DNA of 64,000 nt from Allium sativum. Taxonomy: Eukaryota > Streptophyta > Magnoliopsida > Asparagales > Amaryllidaceae. The notes beneath the pieces are model-generated. The model did no database searches. It saw only the letters and a program-made list of their open reading frames with translations, and was not told the origin of the DNA. The position numbers and the translations under genes are program-made. The stretch spans positions 32,006,688 through 32,070,687 of the forward strand of contig JASFAX010000020.1 of NCBI GenBank assembly GCA_030737875.1. The letters are read 5' to 3'. This document shows, in pieces, positions 10,248 through 21,790 of this stretch (position 1 is the first letter of the stretch; each line of letters opens with the position of its first letter).

Positions 10248-11192
10248 TGTTGATGGAAAAATATGTCGTAAACACCTAAGATACCTATTACTAGTAATAG
10301 TTAATTTGGTCGCAAGACTAAGTAAGATAAAGCAGTAAATGACACGAGAATTTATATTGGTTCAACCGCGAATTAAGCCTGCATCCACTTTGGAAGGATT
10401 TTGAAGTTTTATTAATCACTCAAGAATTAAAAGGTAGAGACATGCTCATTACATTCACTATTATCATTATCATATGCTAGGTATTTGGGAAAAGGAATAT
10501 TTAACTCTCCTTCTTCCTCAAATATGAGATGCCATTAATGAGGTCTAGGAAGAACTATGAAGGTCTCCAGTGAAGAAAATCCAACCTCTTTGAAGTGTGA
10601 GGCCATGAGCTATTTATAGGGAAGGGGTAGGTAGGATTAGGTAGGAGTAGGTTGAAATAGGGGACTACTTGCAGAATTTTGAACCCATCACCTGGGCGCC
10701 TCAAAATTTCGAACCCGGGTAAGGGTTCGAAATTTTGAACCTAGGCATGGGTTAAAAATTTCGCACCCGCTGGGTTCGGAATTTTGAACCCAGTCATGGG
10801 TGCGAGAATTCGCGCCCGGTAGGTTCAAAATTTCGCACCCACTGGGTTCGAAATTTCGAACCTAGGTATGGGTTTGGAATTTCGAAGCCAGGCACGGGTG
10901 CAAAATTTCGCACCCGGCTAGGTGCAAATTCCACATCATGCCAGGCAGGAAGTCCTTCCGAGGGGCACGTGGATTCTCGAAACCGGGTGATTGAGGCTCG
11001 TATCTCCTTCCGGGTTTGAGGCCTTGGTTCGTGGGTGTCTTCTGGATGCCGCAAAGTTTCAAACAGTGTTGTCCCTTGTTGATCCTGTTTCCTTCACTCC
11101 CGAGCGTCCCTTTTCTCCTCAACTTCACGAGATACGTTGAGTTAAGAGTGTCTAATGCACTCTTGGGAACCGGACCAAAATGTCAGTTAACA
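10248..11192 (-). repeat. Element 3 3' LTR
   Basis: TGTTGATGG...GTTAACA aligns along its length with 23814-24806. It contains a TATA box for the minus strand (TATTTATA on plus, 10611-10618) and, at about 10680-10930, an array of the palindrome TTCGAAATTTCGAA with flanking GGG/CCC. The two LTRs differ by many substitutions and small indels. Confidence 0.88.
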
Positions 11193-11208
11193 TTTGCCCC
11201 CTTAAGTA
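11193..11208 (-). other. Polypurine tract of Element 3
   Basis: Read on the minus strand the sequence is AAGGGGGCAAA directly before TGTTAACTGAC, the LTR start. This is the expected place for plus-strand priming. Confidence 0.7.
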
Positions 11209-12555
11209 CATCCTGTCTTGACATGATGTGCTTTGTGTTAGTTAAGATAGTAGTTAAGCCTTTAGCTCTTCCAAAAATTCCAAAGGCGAATAAGTTTTAG
11301 TTGTTGGGGGTTGCGCCGTACTCAAGTCACTCAGTGCCCATAGTGCGTCCCTCACGTGGATGCGCGGGGATCGATATGCACATGCATGGAATGCGTATGT
11401 GAGAGAGTGTGGTATAGTGTTTTTAAAACCTAATGTGTGATCATCATCAAATTATTTTATTTTTGGATAGAAATTTTCGTACCCGTAAGCTCGAAATTTC
11501 TAACCCAGTAGGGTCGGAATTTCAAGCCCAGGCTTTTGGGACTCCGAATCCTGAGGGTTCGAAATTTCGAACCTATGTGGCTCGAATTTTCGAACCCCTT
11601 AAAGTTTGAAATTTCGAAACCGGGGGTTCGAAAATTTGAGCCCATTGGGTTCGGAAACTTTGAACCTGTACAGGAATATGAAGGGACCCTTTTACCTTTT
11701 ATAAATAGGGCCCACTTCCCTTTTTTCCTTCTAATTTTTCTTTCTTTGGTTTCCAATGTTGAACGCTTCGAACCCGATAACTTCAAACCTGAAAATTTCG
11801 AATTGAATTTGGTCAGTTCCTGACTAGAGGTGGTGAAAAGGGGAGGAGGTCGAAGGACCATGGCGGACACCTCGAGACCTCGTCGGTTCGATTTTTCATA
11901 CCCAGCCAGGTTCGACGCCGCAGACCCCTCATGGGTTCGAATTTTCGAACCTCAGTGGGTTCAAATTTTCGATCCCACCAGGTTCGAAGTCATGAACTCA
12001 CATGGGTTCAAATCTTCTAACTCGGGGGTTCGAAGCATCGAACCCTTCTGGGTTCGGATTTTCGAACCAAGTGGGTTCGAATTCCCGAGCCCCCTGTCTA
12101 GGTTCAGAATTTAGAACCCGGAGGGGCTCAAATTTTCGGACCCAGTTTGGTTCAAAATTTCGAACCCTTCTAGGTTCGAACTTTCGAAACTGGAGCTCAA
12201 AATTTCGAGCGCGACATGGTCTTTTACGTGTCGGTTTTCCAATTTGTCATGCCAATGGATTTTGACTTCCAAGTAATTGTCTCTGGATTTGCATACTTAG
12301 TGTTGATGCGTAAGTTATTAACCGCACGAGCGCGACCTTTGGATTGTTCACATAGGATAGAGCATACAACCGGACTAGGACTTGGTTTGTTTCGAATTGT
12401 TCTGGGCATTCTTTATGTAGCTTTTTTTAATAGCATTTCTCGTACATATTATTTGTCACCAGCACAAGGAGTACAGGTCACTATCCTGCCCGTTCTAATA
12501 CTGATGTGTTAAAATATAGCTACAGATGTAAACCAGATCAAGGACCAGAAAGACT
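11209..12555. repeat. Palindrome-rich non-coding region (TTCGAAATTTCGAA array at about 11465-12215)
   Basis: Between the LTR and the antisense ORF, copies of GGGTTCGAAATTTCGAACCC-like sequence recur about every 20-30 bp. The full motif is its own reverse complement. The same motif fills part of both LTRs (10680-10930, 24245-24540). Open frames here (for example 11457-11870 minus, 11536-12265 plus) only translate the repeat (F-E-I-S-N-P, R-N-F-E-P) and are not genes. 11209-11464 and 12216-12555 show no feature. Confidence 0.85.
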
Positions 12556-13667
12556 ATGGAATACGAGGCTCCCCGGCCCGCCTTACACACATCCGACCCT
12601 ACCAATGGAGGTAGCTCATCTAGCAGCGATCTTGAGACCACTGAAGGATCGAATCCTTCTCAATTTACTAGCTCGCAAGAAACATCTAAGCACGGGGCGC
12701 AACTTGAATGGAAATATTCCTTGGTCATGTCTAAAGAGGCGGAAAATGTAGATATCAAGGGCGAGGGTGTGCCCGCACCTTCGGTGGCCCCTTGCGTGTT
12801 GCCTGATGCTGTGATTTTGTAGAATCCTACCGACTTAGTGCAGTCGTGTATGGATGCTACAACGGTCAGGAAAATGGAGGCACGATTTAACATATCGGTG
12901 GATGATGCCCATGCCTCTGGGAGAGATGACCAAGCTTATGCGCCGCCCGAGGGTCTCACTGCCTGGAACCGACAAGCTTGACTTGCTGGTTGCGTGCCAC
13001 CCGCTAATGACTTCATTCACGACATGTTGTTCTATTTCCATCTCGCGCGATCAAAGCTACACCCTAATGCTTACGCTTCTCTCTTGAATACTTACGTTCT
13101 CTTCCGCAAGTTTTTGAACAAGGAACCTACAGGGGAAGATATTCGATACTTCTTCCACATAAGGAAAACGAGCGCGGCCTCTCCCTCTCAATTGTCTTTT
13201 GAAGCGACAGCTGCTACAAAATTCCTTATCGGGACATGGCCCAGGCTACTGTGTTTAAACGCGAGTGGTTCTTCGTTAGTTGCCCTCCCGGATTTGCCAG
13301 AAGGTGGATTGAGGGAAGTAAGTGTTTCTCTGACTCCGTTCCTTGCTGTAGTTTTAGGATACCTTCCTCTATTCATGGTTTTAAATGGAATATGACAAGA
13401 AATCCAATGGCTCCCACAGGGGATGAATATCGGGAAAGCCTTAATGCTTTGCGGGTGATACCAGAGAATTTCCGCGATACCAGTACCGTGACAAGTCAGG
13501 ATCGCCTCCGCCGCGCTGGGTTGCTGCCGGACAACCGGGCTGTGATTAAACATGCGGTTACTATTAGTGTGCTAAAGGAGGGAGTTGCGACAGGCTTTAC
13601 CCCTATTGGGCGGAAGAGGAAAATGCCGTCGGAGGGAGAAGAATTGCAATGGACTGCTCCGCCTTAA
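12556..13667 (+). pseudogene. Element 3 antisense extra ORF, N-terminal part (putative gypsy-type transposon domain)
   Basis: The frame opens at ATG 12556 with a Ser/Thr-rich start. In-frame stops lie at 12820-12822 (TAG) and 12979-12981 (TGA), and the reading frame changes near 13235. The stretch LHPNAYASLLNTYVLFRKF, EPTGEDIRYFFHIRKT and then WFFVSCPPGFARRWIEGSKC resembles the domain annotated in plants as putative gypsy-type transposon (Transposase_28, PF04195). That assignment is from memory of the family and needs a profile search. Such ORFs are known antisense to pol near the 3' LTR in Tat elements; their function is unknown. It is transcribed, if at all, toward the element's own gag. 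Confidence 0.6.
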
Positions 13668-14340
13668 GGAGATGTGCGCGGAGGAGACGTACATGGTCAA
13701 GAGGACATTACTAGGGATAAGGGGTTGCCGAGTACTCATGTCCTGCCTCCGAAAGGAGAGGGGAAGGAGTGTTGGCTTGACCGCAATCTCCTGCGACCCA
13801 CTCAGGGGCCACTGCCTTGGTTGAGCCCGCTGGCCAGTTTGATGGCTTAAAGGGACTTGCTTTTGTAGTGACTCCATGGACGAAAACGACGAGGCTGGAA
13901 GAACTTTCCTGTGCTTCTGAGGGGTTAACTCCCTCGATCAGACCATAATCTGGTCTGTTGAGAGAACACCTAGGGCATACATTCATAACACTACATAGCA
14001 TAGATGTTTTCCTACGTGAGTTACTTAACTAACTCCAGTTTTTTCCATTGGCAGGTGTCATGACAGGAGGATATGGTAGACGAAGTAATAGGTGCGGGAA
14101 TCGCTAACCTCCCTTGAGTTCTTCTTTTGAGAGATTCCGAAGATCCACCAGCTTGTACAGCGCTTCAACTCCATTAGAATAAGGCAGCGGTCATCGAGAC
14201 CGGGATCGATCTAGGCGATCTCCAACACCTACTCCTCTTATTCGTGTATCCGTAGGAGATACTCGGCTTAACATAAGTGTGTATCGAACTTTGCCTTCAA
14301 CAACTCCCCAGTTGGCCGCCCCTCTGGCTCCCGTTTAACC
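13668..14340. other. Stretch between antisense ORF segments, no clear gene
   Basis: No frame longer than a shadow is convincing. A pyrimidine tract ending TTGGCAG at about 14055 could be a splice acceptor for the segment that follows. Otherwise I see nothing. Confidence 0.5.
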
Positions 14341-15699
14341 ACTAATGGAAGGGAGCTGTTGTTTGGTCAACTAAATCCGGGCATGGAAGTCGTGACGAGA
14401 ATGCAAAATTTGACAGAATCACAAATCCGATTGTTTTCTGTAGAGGAGAGGAGGGCATTCTTGAAGCTATACTTCCCCCAATATCATTTTGATGAGCTTC
14501 CGCCTCTTCTTGATCTCTGTCCTGCACCCAGTAAGGAATCAAGAGATATATGGATGCACGTACATGTCGCTTACCACAAGGCCAACGAACTTACAAAGTA
14601 TTCCCTCTATCTTTATGAGTTTATCAAGTGGAAAAACCTAGAGCCCATCAATCGTCAGTTGACTATTGATGGTGAACATACCTCGGTTACCCACTTGGAA
14701 GCCAATATAGGTGGGTTTCTCTGCTGCGTTCGAGGCTAATTAAATGTTGCCTTGTGTATTTCCCAGTTATAACTTTTAACCATGTTATTGCAGTGGAGCT
14801 GAAGCGAGACTATGCGACTTTAAAGACATGGGTTGCGCGTGACCGTGAGAGTTTTAACAATACAGTAAGTCGCCTGACCCTTGAAAACGCAGCCCTTAAG
14901 AATGATAAGAATGAGTGGTCTAAAGTATTCTTTGACATGGAAAAGTAAATTGGGAAGGTTACTCATCTTTAGAATGACAATACCACTTTGAGGGAGGAAA
15001 ACGAGTGGTTGCGAGCTGAGAATGCCGAAGTTGCTGATTTGAAGAGGCAACTTGAGCGGATGAGGAAATCAAAGGAAGATGCTAAGGCTAGCAACTGGGA
15101 CGTGTTGAGTGAGTCCCAGGGTATAAAGGCTAAATATTTAAGGGAGATAGAGCTACTGAGGGGAAAGTTGAATGATGTTATGTTCCATGTTGGGTGCTCA
15201 TCAGAGAAGAGCATCCACAACATGTATGTTAAAGCTTTTAGATTACGCGGAATTTCGTGGGTCGAAGACCATCCTCACAAGCTAGCTGGAACCTAGGAGA
15301 GATTGGTCTCTTACATGGCCTTCTTACGTCAAGTGGACGTAAGCACTTTAGATGAGCACCAGCAGGCGAATGTTCTCTTGGACGACAAAGAAAGCGAGAA
15401 GCTAGAGGAGGGAAGGAGGCTGTTGCAGGTGGATGCCGAGAAAGAAAGGTTGGCGAGGCTCGCTAAGGAGGAAGGGAAGGATGTCATGTCTGAGAGTGTT
15501 AGGGTTACAGAGACCTTTGCCGAGGAAAGCTTCTATCATTCAGTATCCTCTGAGAAAATGGTGGTGAGTAGTCCTGTGGCCTTGATTCGGACTTCGACTG
15601 AGTACGACCCAGATCACCCCAGACTGGAAGAGACAGGAGCCACATTGCCTACGACACCGGGTGCCTCTTCAATTCTCTCAATGCCATTCCTGATCGGAG
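14341..15699 (+). pseudogene. Element 3 antisense extra ORF, coiled-coil part, with an intron
   Basis: The first exon-like frame ends in EANI at 14710. A GT...AG interval (14711-14793, 83 bp) follows, and joining across it keeps the reading frame (phase 1) into VELKRDYATLKTW. The downstream part is a long heptad coiled coil (LREENEWLRAENAEVADLK, ERMRKSKEDAK) and then an acidic tail. In-frame stops in the second exon (about 14946, 14970, 15294) are of the CAA/CAG to TAA/TAG kind, consistent with C-to-T decay. A second phase-consistent donor sits at 15700. Unlike the chromovirus ORFs, this coding sequence is interrupted by introns. Confidence 0.6.
14711..14793 (+). other. Candidate intron in the antisense extra ORF
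   Basis: The 5' site is ATAG|GTGGGT, the 3' site a T-rich tract ending TTATTGCAG. Length is 83 bp, ordinary for a short plant intron. Splicing joins frame 1 to frame 3, which are both coding-like on their own sides and not beyond. Confidence 0.6.
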
Positions 15700-15781
15700 G
15701 TAAATTCCCTTTAGAGTGCATCCTAGAGGATGGCACAATTAACGAATTCGTGGACTAAACGTTTATGTTTTTACTATGCAG
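15700..15781 (+). other. Second candidate intron in the antisense extra ORF
   Basis: Donor GGAG|GTAAAT at 15700, acceptor TTTTTACTATGCAG ending at 15781, 82 bp. The phase-1 join gives a Pro-rich continuation (ALPELTTTSGPPPLS) before a TGA stop. Confidence 0.5.
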
Positions 15782-16650
15782 CCCTTCCTGAACTGACCAC
15801 GACATCGGGTCCTCCCCCGTTGTCCCACCAGTGACTGAGCCCAGACGAGAGTCTATCGAAGTGCAGCCTGGAGGAGGAGGACACCTTGACACCTTCTCAG
15901 ATATACAGATAACAACCAGTCTTTATGAGGGTCTGATTGATGAGGGGAAGATAGTCGATGGGCAAAGCTAGCATGCCGGAGGCTGGTAGAGCCCGATGTG
16001 ACCTCGATGGCCGCACTTGTAGAAGCCAAAATGCGAAGATGGTGGCCAAGAGTGAAGAGGTAGAGAAGCGAGAGCACGGTGAGGTGGCCAGGAAGGAGGT
16101 CCTAATGAAGACCAGGCAGGAGGATGAGGCGACGGCCACCAATATTGTCGTGAAGAATAGAGCCGATGAGGAGGCTGAGAAGAAGAAGGTTAACGATGAG
16201 GCCCAGAAAAAAGGGAGAATAAGGAAGCCCAGCGGAAGACTACTAAGTCCCTTGATAAAAACAAAGCTAGCAACGTCACGCCTCATAAGTCCCAAAAGCT
16301 CGCTGCTCGAAGGGCCAAAAGATAACCTAAGGAGAAGGCTGAGCGGGAGGGCAAGGTGGTCCCGGAGATGAGTGACGTTGTGGTCGGCCTCGCTGCTAGA
16401 GATGCCCCTAAGCCTACGCCATAGGCCGCCCTTATTGATATTACCGAGGTTTCCAATGGTGACGGGACGGGTGAGAGACGCATCTCGGCTTCGCATGAAT
16501 CGACCACTTCTTGGAGGGGCTGCGATGGAAAGAGCGAGTCCGGTAAGACGATGCCTGGAGCCAAGGATGAAATGTCAAGCATGGAATATGCAAAAAAAAG
16601 AAAACAACAAGCACAAGAAAGGGACACATGGCTAGTGCTAGAAGCCTAAG
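15782..16650 (+). pseudogene. Element 3 antisense extra ORF, charged C-terminal remnant
   Basis: Several overlapping frames encode Lys/Glu/Arg-rich sequence such as KSEEVEKREHGEVARKEV and ADEEAEKKKVNDEAQKK (15958-16371). This is like the basic tail of long coiled-coil proteins. Frames are broken, and no domain is recognised. Confidence 0.4.
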
Positions 16651-17776
16651 TAGGAGTTACCGTTATTTTGGTAGTGTAGACCGATAGTTTACGCGAGTAC
16701 GACTCTCGATTTTAGTTTTTCATGACACGGTGTGGTTCTCATGTACACCCTGTCATTAGAAAGTAAAAGTGTTAGATATGTTGTTTATTTAGGGTGTGTG
16801 TGTGAAAAGGAAATATGAATTGGTTAAGATCGATATTTATGTCAAGTGTTCGGATGTTTTTTTATGTTTTCCAGCATCCTTTAATTGTATAAACTTACTT
16901 ATCATTACACTTGTCACAAAAGTGATAAGAGGACTTCTCTGGGTAAACTATTCCATAGAGGCGAGCTAGAGCGCTGGTTCCAGTAAGTTCCGCTTAGCTC
17001 AGGGAACCCGTAGTTTCCGAAGCCAGGCTATGCACCTACTATTTTGGGTTGCCAGGGGTTAAACACAAGTATAGCGAAGGCGTAGGGCATCGCGTTGTAC
17101 GACCGCTAGGTGGGTGGCACTCCTGTCGTTCATTGGGTTGAGGCGAGCCGCCAGACGTCGTTTATTCGTTGGCGTAGTTTTCAGCCCCGATCATCATCTC
17201 GTAAGGTTAGATTGTGTCCACATGCAGCCTCAAGTCTTGAGAACTAAGGTGAAGAAACAATTTAAGGTCAGTCTTGGAGCTGCGCGAAGATTCGACCGGC
17301 ACCCGCAATCGGCGAAGAGAGATTTGCATCAATCTTAGTCGGTCGCTAAGTGGAGCCAAGCCGCCTGGACTAGGACGCGGAACAATTTATCCCTGGCCTC
17401 GGCACGGGGCCGAGGTTCGAGTTAGAGGTTGTTTAGACTCGATCGCGCCACGGGCTGGCGATTCGAGTAGCATTGCTGGCTCCCATGCTCGCGGTGCCAG
17501 GTGTAGCCAAGTGTCTCAGACTCGATGATGCCTATAAATTGAAATGGTAGCGCTGACTCCTAAGCTCGGGGTGTCGATGCGTCCGTCGTAGGCGTGAATT
17601 GAGCTGGTTGTTGGAACTAACGAGATGCATTATGTTAGTACTAAAAAACAATAAGGAGATAGGAAATTGAGCATCATTTGTACTAATAACTTTGGCAGTA
17701 ATAGACTTTACAATGTCTTGGATTTCTGGCAAAAAACAGAACATTGTTTGAAAAGCATAAACAATGGTAGACTGAG
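16651..17776. other. Non-coding spacer between antisense ORF and integrase end
   Basis: Two convergent coding units (plus-strand extra ORF and minus-strand pol) end on either side. No convincing frame, repeat or RNA gene is seen. The 17114-17528 ORFs lack any recognisable motif. Confidence 0.5.
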
Positions 17777-20700
17777 TTATGTAAAGTAGCGGCGGAGATG
17801 TTCGCTGTTCCATGCCCTCGGGAGTACAGCACCGTCGATGGTGGCACGTTTGAAATTTCCATCGCTGAGCACTCGATTTATGGAGTACGTGCCTTCCCAG
17901 CGAGTCGTGAGGCCTATTGGTAAGGAAAAACCCGCTTTGGAATGATGTCGCCGATATTGAGGTCCTTATGGTGGACCCTGGAATTGAAGTATCCGGCTAC
18001 TCGCCGTCGTTAGGCGGCGACTCTTACATCGGCCTCGTTCCTTTTTTCTTCCAGCAAGTCGAGTGATCCCAGAAGTAAATCTTGGTTTGTCTTGGATCGA
18101 AGTACGTGACTCGTTGGGATTGAATCTTGAGCTCAATGCGAATGACGACTTTAGACCCTTATGCGAGGGCGAAAGGAGTATGACCAGTTGCTGTCTTGTG
18201 GGTGATTTGGTAAGCCCATAGAGTTAGAGGAAGTTCGTCTTCCCATACGCCACCGGCCATTTCCAGATTCTTTTTGATGATGGACTTGATGACCTTGTTA
18301 ACGTCTTCGACTTTCCTATTAGCTTGAGGATGATCCATAGATGAGAATCTTTTATCGATGCCCTGACACAGACAGAAGAATTTAAATTCGGTGCTCTCGA
18401 ATTGAGTGTCATTGTCGAAGATGATAGCTTGAGGTACATTATAACGGGTAATGATGCTGCGGACAATGGATTTGATCATCTTCTTGATGGCAATGGTGGC
18501 GAGAGCTTCAGCTTCTGCCCACTTGTTGAAGTAGTCCACTGCGACGATGGTGTATCCCGCCCGCCTCTGGCCATTGTAAGTGTTCCGATGATGTCGATTA
18601 CCCACATGGAGAATGACCATGGGTTAACCATTTGAGATAATTCGGTAGGCGGGGCTCTTTGAATTTTGGAGAAGCGTAGGCACTTATCGCACTTGCGAGC
18701 ATAGTCCATGGCATCTTGATCAAGCATGGGCCAGTAATAACCATGTCTGAGAATCATTTTGACCTGGGTCTGCCCCCTAGTGTGGTCACCGCATTCGCCT
18801 TCATGCACACTGCTTAGCACTTGGAGGGCGTCACTGTGAGCTACGCACCAGAGCAAGGGAACAGAAAAAACTCTGCGGTAGATTACCCCGTCCAAAAGAA
18901 GGTAGCGGGCCAACCGACGATTGAGCATGTGCCTTTCTTTGTAGTGCTTCGGTAGGATCCCGTGCTATAGGTAATTTCTGATCGGTGTCATTTAGGACTC
19001 GGCTTGGGTTCGGTGCTCATGATTGTCTCGTCTTGCCCTTGATTGCTTCTCGGAGATTTGAGGACTTCAACTGGGGAGAATCCGTTAAGTCGTGGATCTT
19101 TGAAGCTTGCCATTCTGGAGAGGGAATTTAATTTTTCATTCTGCTCGCGTGGGATATGGGTGATGGTGAAATGCTCGAGTTACGCTAGTAGCCCCATAAC
19201 TACGGCTAGGTACTGGACATGTCCCTCTTTCGCTTGGTTCTCTCCCAGTACATGTCGGATGACAAGCTGTGAATCAGAGAAGATGTGGATGGTTTGCAGC
19301 TTGAGTTCGATCGCGTTTCTAAGCCCGGCGATTAAGGCCTCGTACATCGCGTCGTTGCTTGTAGCAGGGAAATTTAGTCTCAATGCGTAATACATCGGGC
19401 GTTCTTCAATGGTGATGAGCATGACTCCGGCCTAGGAGCAATTTCTATTAGAAGTGTCATCTACGAATAACTTCCACTAGGCATCGAGGGTCCCAGCATT
19501 CTCAGTTGGATCCTCCTCGAGGGCTGTGAACTCCACGATGAAATCTATAAAATCTTGGCCGAGGATGGCTCGTCGGGGGATGAAGGTTATTTTGAATGGG
19601 CTTAACTCTATGCTCCACTTTAATAATCGCCCTGACGCCTCGGGCTGCTGTAGGACCGGACGTAGTGGTTGGTCAGTGAAAACATTTTTGGGATGCGACT
19701 GAAAGTATGATCGGAGTTTTTTAGAGGAAATCAATAAGCAGAATGCTAGCTTTTCTAGCTTCGGGTAATTATTCTCCACCCCCGTAAGCCGCTTGCTGGT
19801 ATAGTAGATGGGCCGTTGAGTGCGATCTTCGAGGCGTACTAGTACCGAGCTGATTCTCTGCGTAGAAACAACAATGTAGACATATAAGTCCTCGTGGTCT
19901 ATATGCTTTGAAAGGATAGGTGGTCGCTCCAAGTGATCCCAAAGTTCCTAGAATGCAGAAACGCATCCGAGGGTCCACTCGAAATTGTGTTTTCCCTTTC
20001 AGAGTAAATCGAAAAAGGGAATGCATTTGTCGGTGGCCTTAGAGTTGAACCGACTTAAAGCGATGATTGTCCCGTTCAGACTTTGGACATCCCTGATGTT
20101 CTCGGGGACTCGGATATCCCGAATGGCTTGGATTTTTTCTGGATTAGCTTCGACGCCCCGAGAATTGACAACGAAACCTAAGAATTTTCCTAAGGCGACT
20201 CCGAAGGAGCATTTCAGAGGGTTAAGTTTCATGTCATACTGGCAAAGGAAATCGAACATTTCGGAGAGATCGTGGACGTGATCGCTTGATATTTTAGATT
20301 TTACCAGCATATCGTCCACATACACCTCTATGGATTTTCCAATTTGATTTTTAAAGAGTCAATTAACCATCCGTTGATAAGTGACGCCGGCATTTTTGAG
20401 GCCGAAGGGCATAACACAGTAGCAGTAGAGCCCGAGGTCGGTTATGAAATAGGTATGATCTTGGTCGCAGAGGCTAATCGGGATCTGGTTGTTGCCTAAG
20501 TAGCCGTCCATTAAAGATAGTGGCTTGTATCCGACGGCCGAATCGAATAACCGATCGATCTTCGAGAGCGGAAAGTTATCCTTATGACAAGCCTTGTTCA
20601 GATCAGAGAAGTCGATGCAAGTTCGCCATTTATTATTGGCTTTTTTAACCAGAACCGGATTAGAAATTCATTCTGGATTGTCAACTCCGTGGATGAAGTT

Positions 20701-21790
20701 ATTGTTGAGCGTACGGTCTACCTCTTCTTTGAGAGCTTTGGACCTTTCGGGCCCTAAGAAGTGGCTTTTTGTTTGACTGGAGGCATTCTGGGATCTAAAC
20801 AAAGGGAATGGCAAGCAAATGCAGGGTTAATGCCCGTCATATCGTAATGAGTCCATGAAAATACATCTAAATTGGCTTTCAGGAAGAATATGAGATCTTC
20901 TTTAATTGCTGGGTGGAGTTGTGACGCTACCTTCAACACCCTTGCTGGGTTGTCAAGGTTGACGGGAACGTCTACTATGGATTCGAACGAAGTAGCCCTC
21001 TCGTACTCGGGGTCTTCATCCTTCCGTGGGTCTAGGTCATCGAAAGATGGGAGTGGTGACTGAGCCAGGACCCTGTTGCTGGTGATTGCTATGATGAGAT
21101 GTTTTCAGTTCAGGAAGGCGCAGACAAAATTTTTCCATTTTTCCTATTGCATGCCTTCTTCCATTCTATCGCGTAACATTCTCTTGCGCTTATTTGGTCG
21201 CCCTTAATGGTTCCGATCCCATTTTCCATAGGGAATTTCATTAAGAGAGACCATGGCGCCATATAAACTCGGAATTCGGTGAGAAAGGGGCACCCTAGGA
21301 AAGAGTTGTTGGGGAGTCGACATCTATGACATGAATGTGAGAATTCAGACTCGGCTTTGGTCCCCCTAACCCATTTCTACAGGCAGGTCGATCATCCGTA
21401 CAGGGGAACTAGCGGCCCCATTGAAGCCACGAATTGCGGCGTGACATGGCTTCAAGTCATTTGTTTCCAATTTCACCTGGTCGTAGGCGGCCTTGAACAT
21501 GATGTTGACCGAGCTCCCTTAGTCTATTAAAACTTTCTGAATGGAAGCGGCACCGATCTGGGAAATGATGACTAATGGATCATTGGCTAGGATTTCCACC
21601 CCCGTCGATTCTCTTTCTCGGAAGACGATGTCGTCCCGCATGGTCTTTTACAGCTTGGATGGGATGGACTTAGGGAGAGCGGAGCAAGCTTCGTAAGTAG
21701 CATATTTTATGGAACTCACATATTCCTCCATTTTTCGAAAGATATTATGTGTGGGGCAAGGTCCGCCACATATGCTATTGATCCCGATTG
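17777..21790 (-). pseudogene. pol: Element 3 protease, RT, RNase H, second RNase H and integrase (Tat type)
   Basis: Read right to left: the gag/protease boundary motif INSICGGP (near 21780); protease (to about 21000, poorly kept); RT with intact YVDDML (20325 downward) and LNPLKCSFGV; RNase H (19932-19477, YYTSKRLTGVENNYPKLEKL); a second RNase H (19422-19180, NDAMYEALIAGLR, IFSDSQLVI), typical of Tat; the integrase HHCC region (HEGECGDH, CDKCLRF, 18928 down); integrase core (VDYFNKWAEAEAL, DNDTQF, HPQANRKVEDVNK, 18620-18159). Glycine is replaced in DNxTQF and the Glu block is altered, so catalysis is doubtful. The C-terminus ends in PRAWNSEHLRRYF with stop TAA at 17779-17777. Many stops and shifts split the frame. 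There is no chromodomain. Confidence 0.85.

Noticed and set aside
11457..11870. ORFs on both strands in the region 3' of Element 3
   Set aside because: They only translate the palindromic TTCGAA repeats.
17114..17528. Overlapping ORFs between the antisense ORF and integrase
   Set aside because: No recognisable motif, short, and no support from codon pattern or neighbours.
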